From: Macrosoma leucophasiata
Taxonomy: Eukaryota > Arthropoda > Insecta > Lepidoptera > Hedylidae
Reading direction: 5' to 3'
Assembly (NCBI GenBank): GCA_036365455.1
Contig: JAWQUS010000022.1
Span: forward strand, 8,494,001-8,558,000
DNA: 64,000 bases
In this document: positions 53,260-63,860 of the stretch, one piece after another
How positions within the stretch are numbered: the stretch's first letter is position 1
How the letters are laid out: each line of letters starts with the position of its first letter
Position numbers and translations under genes: made by a program
Notes under the pieces: model-generated
What the model saw: the letters and a program-made list of their open reading frames with translations, nothing else
What the model was told of the DNA's origin: nothing
The model's database searches: none

Positions 53260-53425
53260 TGTGGTCTCTCCTGCTTTAGTGGGTGACGACTATCACTGTT
53301 ATGTGGTCTTTCCTGCTTTTGTGGGTAACGATCATCACTGTTCGTTTAATGTGTATGTGGTCTTTCCTGCTTTTGTGGGTAACGATCAATCTTAATGCTG
53401 TAGGAATCTTACCTGCTATTGTGGG
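53260..53425 (+). repeat. Minisatellite, units of about 42-54 bp
   Basis: GTGGTCTTTCCTGCTTTTGT begins at about 53260, 53302 and 53356, with a fourth decayed unit near 53400. Confidence 0.75.
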
Positions 53426-53574
53426 CTAAACAGATTCTTATGATTAGGTAGCGGACACTGAGACTCAAGTACCAATTGATATGATGTGACGAATATTGAA
53501 AACGTTATGTGTGTAAGATATCAAAGGCGAGGTGTCCGCTTTAAGATGGTCTGAAGGGCGAGTTGGCCTCTGGG

Positions 53575-53706
53575 ACAGCATTACTAAGTGGCGAGGTGGC
53601 CAATCAGACAGCATTGCTAAATGGCGAGGTGGCCAATGTGACAGCATTACTAAATGGCGAGGTGGCCAATCTGACAGCATTGCTAAACGGCGAGGTGGCC
53701 GTACAG
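53575..53706 (+). repeat. 33-bp minisatellite, four units
   Basis: Units start ACAGCATT at 53575, 53608, 53641 and 53674, with decayed units on both sides. The period is 11 codons, and several frames stay open through it (for example NGEVAN repeats), but no ORF reaches a known gene. Confidence 0.85.
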
Positions 53707-54294
53707 ACAGTGGTGATGTTGATTGCTTTGTGGCGAGCTGGCCTTTCAGACAAGTTTCATATAGGTTGATAGATGGTGAGGTGGATGTCTAGTTAATATG
53801 AGTTGGCAGTTAAGATTATTATGGATGATGATGTTGAATGACTGTACTTCCTGTTTGACTTAGGATGTAACAAAAGGAGTTACACAAAACATGTTTAAAG
53901 GAACAACGGAAGAGGAGAATTTACTTTGTCACGAGTAGCCGAGCTATGTCGTACAAAATGTTTTGTCTCTTTGTAAGGGAGTGAATAATTTGTTTAAAGC
54001 GTTACTAGTTATCTGAGATGCCGAGAAAAGCACAAGATGATTTGTGGTAGTGATAACTTGAGATCGATTCTAGTAATGTCAGGTAGGCCGAGCTAATTAC
54101 GGTTTCTGCCTGTCTTTTGGGCTTAAAAGCAATACCTTACTTTAGTGGTTGATAATGACGAGTAGATACAACGGCGAATTAATTACGTCATAGTTGGGCC
54201 AATAAAGGCCTAGTGAACTATCATACTCTCAGAGATGTTTCCTTGTTACAGGTAATCGCATCGCACGAGGACGTGCGAATTGTCAGTATGGCCG

Positions 54295-54903
54295 TGTCGG
54301 AGTGGAACCTAAATGTGACTACTAGCGCTATCTAGTTTATCGGAGACGTAACCTAATTATGACTAGGGTAGATTGTTCAATAGAGAATTCTAGGTAGCGC
54401 CACTGTCGGCGTAGATTCTTGAAATTGTTATCTTAGAGGGGATAGTTACTAGCCGATATCGGGTTTATAAAGGCTAGAAAATAGTTCATGACGTTCAGTC
54501 ATAGAGTAACAGTCGATCAGTCACAGTCACACAGTTGAATCGAATTATTATAGGGCAGTTATGCTGCCAGTTAGAAAAGTGAACGTCAGTGATATTAAAA
54601 TGATATAACGCGGGTAGTTCTGAATCAAATGTGCAGAAGACTAGTGATAGTAGTAGTATCGTATCCTGATAAATATGGTTGCCCGGTCCGAAGGGTTTCT
54701 TGTCCATTCTTCCCTGCCGGAAGTAATCGAATGGGCGGATCTTTGGCAATATACGACTTTATTCTGCCAACCTGTGCTTTATTTCATCATCCGCTCGAGT
54801 ACCCACCTACAGATGCCCACAAACATGAGTAACATATCGGCTTATGGAAAGACACGCCCACAATACTACCCACATGTCCGGACTGGAGGCCCTCCTGCCG
54901 ATA
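54295..54903 (+). repeat. 3' LTR
   Basis: Matches the 5' LTR at a constant offset of 2433 bases. 54908-55072 has no gene. Confidence 0.82.
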
Positions 54904-55072
54904 AATATATTATGTATTGGCGATGTGTGTATTTACAATGGCTTATAAATACGCCGGGGAAAACCCAATCATTTTGTTAAGTATACTTAATTAAACAGCC
55001 CCAATAACATATTGACAGCAAGATTCTAGATCCTATTGTTCAATTATTTAATCGAATTCAAAATATTAGCTG

Positions 55073-55549
55073 CTAGCGGCCCGCCCCGGCTTCGCGCGTG
55101 CTATGTTACCTACACTCTACTCTTCATCTTGGCGTAATGTTATATCTAAACCCTTCCTCGATAAACGGGCTATCTAATACTTGCTTCGTTAGTCTCGCTA
55201 AAACTCGAGAACAGCTGGACCGATTTGGCTAATTTTTGGATGATTTTTGGAAGTCCAGGGAAGGATTAAAAGGTAAGAAAATATGAAGAAATTTAAGGGG
55301 AGTAGTATGTATGTATGTATGTTTCTTCACGCCAGGTCCCTAACGGGGTAGGCAGAGAGTGTAGAGCGCCAGATATCCCGGTTCAGACAAACCTCTCGTG
55401 CCTCGTCTACCTTCATCATTCTCTTCATACATAAAGTAAAAAAGTAAAAAACACAATTTCAGTTTTCCCATACAAATAGTCCGTATATATCAAACCTTTG
55501 ACAGATTATTTCATTGTGTAGGCAATACGAAGTTTGCCGGGACAGCTAG
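55073..55549. mobile_element. Helitron-like Y fragment, then F split by O
   Basis: 55073-55176 is minus-strand Y (CTAGCGGCCCGCCCCGGCTT). 55177-55549 is plus-strand F ending GGGACAGCTAG, interrupted at 55309-55435 by a minus-strand O LINE end beginning GTATGTATGTATG. Confidence 0.7.
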
Positions 55550-55620
55550 CAGATAAATGAAATTACATATTGATTGAGAAGTAAACCTATAATGGTAAAT
55601 TTTTCCATTACTGCGTTTAC

Positions 55621-56089
55621 TCATGTTTACTTCTCAGAAAGGCTGTGTCTTGTTAACTTTACCTATATTGTTTTTTACGTCTCGTCATAATGCGAAATGA
55701 ATGGTGGTGGTTTACTGGTGGTAGAGCTCCAGTGATGGAGCTCGCGGGCGTAGGCACCACCGCATTACCTAATATACTTGCCGCTAAATGGTAGTGTTCA
55801 GCACTATCGTGTTCCGGTCAGGTGGTAATGTACGGCCCTGTAATTTCCGGCACAGAGGCATAACACCTTAGGCCTCAGGAGTGGTAACGGATCTGCATTT
55901 TGATCGTGGTCTTTGTGTGGGTGTCTATAGGCTGCAGTCATCACTTAACATCAATGTGAACTGCATGCTTGTTTGCCATGCCCACTACAAAAAAAAAAAA
56001 AAAAAAATCATGTTTACTTCTCAGAAAGGCTGTCTTGTTAACTTTACCTAGAACGTTTTTTACGTCTCGTCGTAATGCGAAATGAATGG
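55621..56089 (+). repeat. 84-bp direct repeats flanking a family A copy
   Basis: 55621-55704 and 56008-56089 match (CATGTTTACTTCTCAGAAAG ... CGTAATGCGAAATGAATGG) with several differences. The A element fills the gap. Confidence 0.8.
55711..55999 (+). mobile_element. Family A element, full-length type
   Basis: ACTGGTGGTAGAGCTCCAG to a 20-base A-run. Confidence 0.88.
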
Positions 56090-56162
56090 CCTGTATTTTT
56101 CCACTTATGACTTCTAATCCACGCTACTGATACTATTTACCTATTCCAGTTTTGTTTGCATA

Positions 56163-56521
56163 TCTACACTAATATTATAAAGAGGATAACTTTGTTTGTT
56201 TGGTTGTATTGAATAGGCACAATAACTACTGGACCGATTTTAAAAATCCTTTCACTATTCGAAAGCTACATTATCCACGAGTAACATAGGCTATTTTATT
56301 CTGGAAAAAATAGGGTTCCATAAGATATTTGGTGAAGATGGTGGATAGAAGACACAAGGTGTAAAAAATCAACCAGAAAAGTTATTTATTTTGCGTACGC
56401 TGCCTAAACTATAAATGATATCGAGGAAGGCTTTAGGCTTTATCTAAATTCATCAAGCTGAGACGAATAGGAATGGGTTAGGTTACATTTCCAACTGCGC
56501 GAAGCCGGGGCGGGCCACTAG
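56163..56521 (+). mobile_element. Family Y Helitron-like element, complete
   Basis: TCTACACTAATATTATAAAG to GCGGGCCACTAG, between A and T. GC-rich 3' end GCGCGAAGCCGGGGCGGGCC as in many lepidopteran Helitrons. No helicase. Confidence 0.85.
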
Positions 56522-56602
56522 TTTAAGATAAATTTGTCCCAAGAGTATAAATGTGTCTATTTATATATTTAAATTCTTTTCAATTTATATCTATATTATC
56601 TA

Positions 56603-56857
56603 TCTATATATATAAAAATCAATTGCTGTTCGTTAGTCTCGCTAAAATTCGAGAACGGATGGACCGATTTGGCTAATTTTGGTTGTGAATGATTTTTGGC
56701 AGTCTAGGGAAGGTTTAAAAGGTAAGAAAATATGAAGAATTTGAAGAGAAATAGTAATAACCACAATTTTATTTTCACATACAAATAGTCTGTATCTATC
56801 AAACCTTTGACACATTATTTCATTGTGAGGCAATACGAAGTTGGCCGAGTCAGCTTG
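56603..56857 (+). mobile_element. Family F Helitron-like element
   Basis: TCTATATATATAAAAATC to GAGTCAGCTTG; the last four bases CTTG are a mutated CTAG. Confidence 0.75.
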
Positions 56858-57418
56858 TATTTATAATAAATTATTAAGGTATTTAGCTAAATTTAATACC
56901 TATAGACAATTATATAGGTATTTTTATAAGTACGTACCTAAGATTTTTTTTTCTTTTATCCAAAAACTTTTAATATTTTTATAATAGATACATCATTATC
57001 TACCTTTAAAAATATGTAATTAAATGAAACAAAGATATTATAAGAGAACTAAATGTAGAGTACCTACCTTATTATAAGTAGGATTCATACTTAAAAATAT
57101 ACCTACCTATTTAGAATGTTTACAAAGTTTAATATGTAGGTATGTCACATTGTCACAAATATTAATATTTTTTATACTATTTTAAAATTATTGTTTATTT
57201 TACCTGTGATTGAATAATATATAACTAAATAATTAAATTTACGAAGTTTAAAAAAAATAACCCCTAAAAATAATTGCACTTCTTTTGAATATTTTTTTTT
57301 GTTCATTAGCGAAATGTTCTACTACATACAACATTTATTTTACTTTTTAAAATTAAAATAAAAAAAAACATATTTTTTTCCAAAAATAAAGAATACTATT
57401 TGCAAACAAAAAAAATAT
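56858..57418. other. Very AT-rich stretch, no gene seen
   Basis: Many TACCTA/TAGGTA words and A/T runs. Lies just 3' (minus sense) of the candidate 5' UTR exon and could be its intron. Confidence 0.45.
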
Positions 57419-57424
57419 ACTCAC

Positions 57425-57660
57425 CGCCAATAACCGCAAAAAAAATCTCCAAACAACGAAATTTTTTGAATCGCCCACTAAGTTCCAACAAAAAATAAAC
57501 ACTTCACTCACTTATATCACTATATATTATACAATACGTTTATCCACCACAGGCCATGCGACCACACTACTGTCCAGTAACATGAACCCAACACTATACT
57601 TTAGATTTCACAACTTTTCAATGCAGCGCACGCGTCCTTTTCACTGCCACACTATAAAGA
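57425..57660 (-). promoter_or_regulatory. Candidate promoter and 5' UTR exon
   Basis: Minus strand: TATA-like TCTTTATAGTG (57661-57651), a GC-richer non-repeat stretch, then an ATG-poor leader ending TTATTGGCG before GTGAGTAT (donor at 57424). It is not repeated elsewhere here. It is on the strand of, and about 29 kb upstream from, the reductase coding exon, whose acceptor requires an upstream exon. A link between them is inference. 57661-58065 shows nothing further. Confidence 0.3.
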
Positions 57661-58065
57661 GAGACAAAACTAATGCGCGTGCGTCATTTCATTATATCCC
57701 GGGTAGGGGTTTTTATAAATGATAATTACATTAAACTATTTTTGTATACGTCATTCAGTTTTTTATATTTCGTTTTTTATTCTTAAAGTATAGGTTGTTT
57801 TGCTCAGCTTCAGAAATGTAGTCGAAGCAAGCAATTTTTTACTTGCAGGTCTGTGCTATTGGAATTTTTCTATTATCTTGAAAGATTTATAAACAGAATC
57901 TGAAATGTATTTATTCAAATGAATCGTCTAAAACAAACAAAAATAAATAAAAGCGAATAACAATTGATATACATATCAATTAACAAATATAAAAAATTGT
58001 AGTCAAGAATATCACTAAGATAAAACTAATTATAATAAATTATGTTAATTATAATAATTACTAAA

Positions 58066-58640
58066 TTTATAACTTTGATCTTGACGAATAAGTTTTTCTT
58101 TTTCTTCTTTTATCATCTTTGAAGAAATTGAAAATTTTAGTGATTATTATGTTTTAACTCAGTAGTTTAAATTCTAATTTTTAATTTACTATTAATATAT
58201 GTTTTTGCTTTTACTATATGTAATGGTTATTCACTCTAGGTATTTTATGATTTCTTGACGTTTTGAAAGTATCTGTAAAGATCTATCTACTATATACAAA
58301 TGGAGTGTCTGTTTGTAATATTAAAATAACCGCTTTTTACTTAATGCATATGTATGTATACGGTACATATTTACACATACACCAAAACAACATTTTTTAC
58401 AATTTTTGTCTGTCTGTCTGTTTGTTCCGGCTAATCTCGGGAGCGGCTGGACCGATTTTGACGGGACTTTCACTGGCCGATAGCTTATGTAATAAGGAGT
58501 AACTTGGGCAACTTTTATACTAGCTGCGCCCACGACTTCGTCCGGGTAGATACTGAACAATCATATTTTTTCTCACGTGGACGAAGTCGCGGGCACAGCT
58601 AGTTCGATATAAAAATATTTTCTATTCTATTCTATGTAAC
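58066..58640 (+). mobile_element. Family U tail split by a Helitron
   Basis: Left 58066-58285 (TTTGATCTTGACGAATAAG to GTAAAGATCTA), right 58603-58640 (TTCGATATAAAAATATTTTC). Confidence 0.65.
58286..58602 (+). mobile_element. Family E Helitron-like element inside U
   Basis: TCTACTATATAC to GCGGGCACAGCTAG. Joining the flanks gives GATCTATTCG, as in the uninterrupted U copy (minus strand, about 26090-26099); so no bases were duplicated or lost. Confidence 0.85.
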
Positions 58641-58644
58641 ATAA

Positions 58645-59168
58645 GTAAATTCACGGCTGTAATCCCCGAAGGGGTAAGTACATGAATTCAAGCATAGATA
58701 CCTGCAAACACTCTCGACTCGCCAGTTACGTTTAGCCCAAAGAGCAACACCGGAGGGGAGTAGCCATATGCAGGCTTTCCCCTCTGTCAAAGTACAAGCC
58801 CAAATGGGCCCATACCCGTCGCCTAGATGTTTAAATGTGTGCGTGAAATTGTTACTGTATTTTGTTAAAGTCAAGGTGTGAGTTTCGTAGTAATAGACGA
58901 TTTTTGTAGTGTGCGTGTGTGTCGCACGCATTTCCCCCCGCTAAAAATGACCGACTGTTTTGCATCGGCAATAAACGCTATGGCTACTCCCCTCCGGTCC
59001 GCCGCGGCCGGTGGCTCGTGTTGCTCTATGCGTTTGGACCGTGTAACAGATGGAGAGCCTGTTGACATCTCCAAGCACATTTAACCAAACTCCGAGGTAC
59101 TGGGAAACTTCCACAAAATGGAAAAATCCCAATAGAATCAGAGGTAAGGGATTTTACGCTGTTATCAC
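58645..59168 (-). mobile_element. Family C SINE split by a B MITE
   Basis: 58645-58737 and 59031-59168 are minus-strand C. Flanks of B read CGTTTAGCC/CGTTTGGAC. The tRNA-like head is lost where an A element begins at 59171. Confidence 0.75.
58738..59030 (+). mobile_element. Family B MITE
   Basis: 293 bp. Left end mutated to CAAAGAGCAACACC, right end TGCTCTATG. Confidence 0.82.
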
Positions 59169-59170
59169 TC

Positions 59171-59453
59171 ACTGGTGGTAGAGCTCCAGTGACGGAGCTC
59201 GCGGGCGTAGGCACCACCGCATTGCCTAATTTACTTGCCGCTAAATGGTGTTCAGCACTATCGTGCGCCGGTCAGGTGGTAATGTACGGCTCTGTAATTT
59301 CCGGCAGAGAGGCATAACACCTTAGGCCTCAATAGTAACGCATCTGCATTTTGACCATGGTCTTTGTTGTTAGTGTTTATAGGCTGCAGTCATCACTAAA
59401 CATCAATATGAACTGCATGCTTGTTTGCCACTTCCAAATCATAAAAAAAAAAA
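59171..59453 (+). mobile_element. Family A element
   Basis: ACTGGTGGTAGAGCTCCAG to an A-run; a few bases lost in the TAGTGTTCAGCACTA hairpin. Confidence 0.85.
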
Positions 59454-59465
59454 TTAGAATAAGGC

Positions 59466-59860
59466 GTTATCATTCCTGAGGCTTAAGCTCTCATGCCTCT
59501 ATAATAAATAAATAAATACGCTTACACTCACAGCCCAACAGTAGGTATAAACCTGTGTCGTGGGTACCGTTGTACACACACAACACATACACAAACACCC
59601 AGACCCGAAACAAATATCCGTAGGTCCATACAAATATTTGTCCCGGTGCGGGGATCGAACCCGCTACCCTTCGAATAAAACGGTCGTCTCACACCGCTGG
59701 ACTAACCGGGTCGTCTATGCTGGAAATTACCACCTGACCGGATCACGATGATGCAAAATTATTCTTTTAACGACAAATAAATTAGGAAATGAGAACCATC
59801 TCATTACCTAACCTACGTAGGTTCCAAATTACCATCGTCAGTAATAATATTAATTTAATG
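59466..59860 (-). mobile_element. Family A element split by SINE I
   Basis: A minus-strand pieces 59466-59495 (CATTCCTGAGGCTTAAGC) and 59715-59860 (TGGAAATTACCACCTGACCG). Confidence 0.65.
59496..59714 (-). mobile_element. Family I tRNA-headed SINE, complete
   Basis: Minus-strand head with B-box GCGGGTTCGATCCCCGC and A-box GGTTAGTCCAGCGG. 3' tail (TTTA)n. About 219 bp. Confidence 0.88.
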
Positions 59861-59904
59861 AGTTAGCGATTAGGAGATACGGTAATGCAGTGATGCTTAC
59901 TAGG

Positions 59905-60197
59905 CATAGAGCAACACGGGCCACCGGCCGCGGCGGACCGGAGGGGAGTAGCCACAGCGTTTATTACCGATGCAAAACAGTCTGTCAGTTTTTGCGGGGG
60001 GAAACGCGTGCGACACACACGCACACTACAAAAATCGTCTATCACTACGAAACTCACACCTTGACTTTAACAAAATACAAAAACAATTTCACGCACACAT
60101 CTAAACATCTAGGCGACAGGTATAGGCCCATTTGGGCTTGTACTTTGACAGAGGGGAAAGCCTGCATATGGCTACTCCCCTCCGGTGTTGGTCTATG
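59905..60197 (-). mobile_element. Family B MITE
   Basis: 293 bp. CATAGAGCAACACGGGCC to GGTCTATG. Flanks TTACTAGG/ATACTAGT (6 of 8). 60198-60321 unassigned. Confidence 0.85.
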
Positions 60198-60321
60198 ATA
60201 CTAGTAATGGATTAATTAGCATTCGCATAAGTTGATAGCATGCTAATGCTGTTTTAGCATTTCGCAAATTAAAAGAAGTTGTGAAATTCTTCTAAATGTA
60301 AAACGCTAATCCGCAATTATG

Positions 60322-60598
60322 TATGTATGTATCTTTATGCCAGGCCCCTCACGGGGTAGGCAGAGAGTGTAGAGCGCCAGATATCCCGGTCCTGACACAC
60401 CTCTCGTGCCTCGTCTACCTTCATCATTCTCTTCATGCACGCACGCCGATTCCTAAGACAGAACTCGACCTATTTGGTCATGGTAGGTCAGTCTTGGTCT
60501 TCCTGGGCCTCTGCAACCATCCACACTCGCATTGTATATCTGTTTAGTCATTCGCTCATTTGACATTCTTTTTATAGGCCCGAACCATCGGAGCATGC
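60322..60598 (-). mobile_element. Family O LINE 3' end
   Basis: TATGTATGTATGTATC tail at left, GAACCATCGGAGCATG at right. Short flanking repeat GCAATTA. A deletion removes the KSLRN segment. Confidence 0.8.
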
Positions 60599-60640
60599 AA
60601 TTATTCGCAATTAGCAATCGACTCGAGAATAGAACTTAAG

Positions 60641-60861
60641 CACACCGCGGACACTCCGCCAAAGTTCCATACAAACGCTTATTTTGGTCTCTATTACACA
60701 GACATCAATCAGTGACGTGTATTTACACGTGCACCTGTGTGCGTAGCACGAAGAGAATACCAAGCGTCGCCCATAAGAGGGGAGGAGGTTGGGTGAAACG
60801 AGGAAATCGGGCGGGACGTCGAAGTGTCCATTCTATACGTAGTATTATTACATATTCTCTG
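60641..60861 (-). mobile_element. Family D (P-like) MITE, exact 7-bp target duplication
   Basis: CACACCGCGGACACTCCGCC to TACATATTCTCTG; ACTTAAG at 60634-60640 and 60862-60868. Confidence 0.9.
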
Positions 60862-60908
60862 ACTTAAGATACCAGCGTAGCAGTAGTAGCAGTAGGCAAC
60901 CACTTGAC

Positions 60909-61418
60909 TTTTTTTATGTTGGCGAACAAGCATGCAGCTCACATGGATGTTAAGTGATGACTGCAGCCTATAGACATCTACACAAAAATCAGAGGTCAAA
61001 ATGCAGATGCGTTGCCACACCTGAGACCTAAGTTGTTACGTATCTGTGATAGTTATTACAGGGTCATACATTACCATCGAACCGGAACACGATAGCAGAG
61101 AATATGTAATAATACTACGTATAGAATGGACACTTCGTCGTCCCGCCCGATTACCCCGCCTCACCCAACCTCCTCCCTTCTTATGGGCGGTTGGTATTTT
61201 CTACGTGCTACGCACACAGGTGCACGTGTAAATACACGTCACTGATTGATGTCTGTGTAATAGACACCAAAATGAGCGTTTGTATGGAATTTTGGCGGAG
61301 TGTCCGCGGTGTGACGATAGTGCTGAATACTACCATTTAGCGGCAGATAGATTAGGTAATACGGTGGTGCCTACATCCGCGAGCTCCGTCACCAGAGCTC
61401 TACCACCAGCCTACTGAA
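60909..61418 (-). mobile_element. Subfamily A2 element split by D
   Basis: 60909-61095 and 61314-61418. ACGATAG appears once in intact A2 and twice here. Confidence 0.85.
61096..61313 (+). mobile_element. Family D (P-like) MITE, exact 7-bp target duplication
   Basis: 218 bp. CAGAGAATATG to GTCCGCGGTGTG; ACGATAG at 61089-61095 and 61314-61320. 61419-61671 has no gene. Confidence 0.92.
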
Positions 61419-61671
61419 ACAGTTACATTAAAGTTAAAAAAAACAATAACAAACATTTTGCAACGTCTTATACAACAAAGATCTATAATTTATTCTAAAC
61501 AGGAACTCGTGGAGGAAAAAACTATGTCTAAATCGTAATAACAGTTATTTCATGCAATATGCATGAGTATTAAACAATTATTAATAATTTGTATGAATAG
61601 CGTCAATAACCTTAGGGCCGACCTAGAACTTTAGAGCCTAGACAGAATAGGTATGTTGACTAGTTATGAAA

Positions 61672-61970
61672 TCACTACTGTTTAGGATTCCGTAGATTAC
61701 TAGGAACCCTATCCGCCCATTCGTCCATGCGTCCATCCGTACATCCGTCCATCCGTCCATGCATCCATCCGTCCGTCCGTTCGTCAGTCCGACCGTCCGA
61801 CCGTCATTCCGTCCATCCGTCCATCCGTCCTGCCGTCCATCCGTCCGTATTTTACTCGAAAATTTTGAAAAACTAAGAAATATTTATTTATGTTTTTCAT
61901 TACATTATTCAAACCTGTTAACTACGAAACCCTACACTGAACGTGGTGCGACACGCACTTGACCAATTTT
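61672..61970. repeat. Family R with CCGTCCAT minisatellite
   Basis: GATTCCGTAGATTACTAGG at left, ACTACGAAACCCTACACTG at right. Between them (61712-61852) is a degenerate CCGT/CCAT tetramer array of about 140 bp. 61971-62280 has no gene. Confidence 0.75.
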
Positions 61971-62372
61971 TTAATTTGAAAAGTTTTATAACAGACTTAA
62001 ATAAGTCAATTAAGTATGTGACTGTAGGTATTAAAACTAAAAGTTAAAGATATTATTAAGTTAAAATGATTTCTTAATTATTTACAAATCAAATGATTTG
62101 AACGGAAAACAATAAAATGGGATTAATTATAATTACTTACAATATGTAATTATTTTCGAGTATACATTTTTTTTGTTTTTCGTAACTACACTAGTAATTT
62201 CTTAATGATGATGGCAGTTAATAAGCATGAAATTCACCAAATACTGTTTTAAAACGGGGTTTTTCTCGGTATACGCATACGTAATAGATTAAGATCCCAC
62301 TGCAGAATCATTTCGTTCATCCAGATATGCTGCAAACCTATTTTTTACGCATATTTATGATCTAGAGATTTT

Positions 62373-62660
62373 TTTTTTTTTTATGTAATCGCAGTGGCAA
62401 ACAAGCATGCAGTTCACATTGATGTTAAGTGATGACTGCAGCCTATAGACATCCACACAAAGACCACGATCAAAATGCAGATGCGTTACCACTCCTGAGG
62501 CTTAAGGTGTTATGCCTCTGTGCCGGAAATTACAGGGCCATACATTACCACCTGACCGGAACACGATAGTGCTGAACACTACCATTTAGCGGCAAGTATA
62601 TTAGGTAATGCGGTGGTGCCTACGCCCGCGAGCTCCGTCACTGGAGCTCTACCACCAGTG
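62373..62660 (-). mobile_element. Family A element, full-length type
   Basis: T-run and ATGTAATCGCAGTGGC to GAGCTCTACCACCAGTG. Confidence 0.9.
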
Positions 62661-62687
62661 AATGAGAATATAATAATAATATGTTCT

Positions 62688-63301
62688 TGGCTTGCCTTCA
62701 TTGGCCGGTCAGAGTGGGGCGCTAGAGGTATGGCATTTGCAGAAATTTAGATAATAGGCTGTTGTCTAAATTTCTGCAAGAGCCATACACTCGGGGGTGG
62801 AAGTGTCTAAAGGCATAATAGCGGGGAAGCCCGCTCCGAGCTCGAGATTACTCGCTCGTGATGGTGAAAGCGGGGTCACACCTCTCGACACCCCCAGCCT
62901 CTCTCAACAGTGTTTCCCCCCGTCGACCATCGGGTTGGCTGTTTGGGGGGCCCACCAAGGAGAGGCGAGTCACCACCTGCCTAAAGTAGGATTCGATAAT
63001 GTGAGATGTTGAATATAGGCAGGTGCCGGATCTCACTCCATAGGCCCAGCCAGCTAGTCCCCCCAGTTCACCCACATAGCCCAAAGTTTGGCGAATCACT
63101 TATCATTGCAATAGTCCCATTATATTCTGCGGCGTCTGTCTGTGTCTGTATTTACTATTGATGCAGTCAGAGAGAGGTCCCGCCGAATATAACCCATTAC
63201 AAAGTAGATCAAAGTTCTCGAAAGGGCTTCTATGTGTTGGACCCCCATGTCCCCGCGCAAGCCTGACAAAGGTCCGGGGTTCAAATTTTACCTCGTGCTG
63301 A
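62688..63301 (-). repeat. LINE-like repeat, right member of inverted pair
   Basis: Inverted match to 50-672, including the TTGCAGAAATTT hairpin (about 62741-62781). It lacks the last 150 bases of the left copy. Confidence 0.75.
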
Positions 63302-63530
63302 TTTTGATGATATATTCACTAGGTTGCCTGTCAAAATTTGGCCGCAAGTATATTAAATTTTTTTTTTATCTTTAACAGCCAGCAACTTCTATTTGCGGCC
63401 GATTTATTTTGACTCCCTAGTATGATAATAACAAGAAAAAAATTGCTTTAATTTGATGTATATAAATAAGAAAAAAGAAAAAAAATGCCATGAAGTAAAC
63501 AATATTTTATTGAAAAAACACGGAAAAGAC

Positions 63531-63748
63531 GGCCCGGTTAGTCCAGCGGTGTAAGATGACCGTATGATTCGAAGGGTCGCGGGTTCGGTCCCCGCATCGG
63601 GACAAATATTTGTATGGCCGACAGATATTTGTTTCGGGTCTGGGTGTTTGTGTATGTGTTGTACGTGTACAACGGCACCCACGACACAGGTTTATAGCTA
63701 GTGTGGGGGGGCTGTTAGTGTAAGCGTATTTTATTTATTTATTTATGT
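63531..63748 (+). mobile_element. Family I tRNA-headed SINE, complete
   Basis: GGCCCGGTTAGTCCAGCGG (A-box region), GCGGGTTCGGTCCCCGC (B-box), body with GTTTCGGGTCTGGGTGTTTG, and a (TTTA)n tail. 63421-63530 unassigned. Confidence 0.88.
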
Positions 63749-63860
63749 GAATTGCAAGCTTGTTAGCCATTTTGGTGACAAAAAAAAACTATCTCCTTTT
63801 TTACATTTTTCCTTAAAACATCCTCCCTGGTTGTAAATCACCGTCAGGTTAAGAGTGTCC
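63749..63860 (+). mobile_element. Family A 3' fragment and short spacer
   Basis: GAATTGCAAGCTTGTTAGCC then an A-run near 63780; the rest is unassigned. Confidence 0.5.

Larger units (their letters stand above)
51862..54903 (+). mobile_element. Non-autonomous LTR retrotransposon, recent
   Basis: Two 609-bp direct repeats (51862-52470, 54295-54903) of equal length and, as far as I can read, identical. They start TGTCGG and end CCGATA. A 4-bp duplication AATA flanks the whole (51858-51861, 54904-54907). The inside (52471-54294, 1824 bp) has no gag, protease, reverse transcriptase or integrase motif, so it must rely on another element. It holds two minisatellites. Identity of the LTRs implies a recent insertion. 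Superfamily open; a 4-bp duplication is common in Ty3/gypsy and some BEL. No clear primer-binding site or polypurine tract found. Confidence 0.82.
62281..63420. repeat. Family H copy opened by a large composite insertion
   Basis: H runs 62281-62372 (GATCCCACTGCAGAATCATT to GATCTAGAGA) and resumes about 63308-63420 (ATATTCACTAGGTTGCCTGT). The interior is a family A copy and the inverted LINE-like repeat. Confidence 0.55.

Noticed and set aside
53575..53706. CRISPR-like array
   Set aside because: The 33-bp units are contiguous with no unique spacers, and the genome is an insect's. It is a minisatellite.
61712..61852. Coding repeat peptide (Pro/Ser/Arg-rich)
   Set aside because: Open frame results from the CCGT/CCAT tetramer array, not from a gene.
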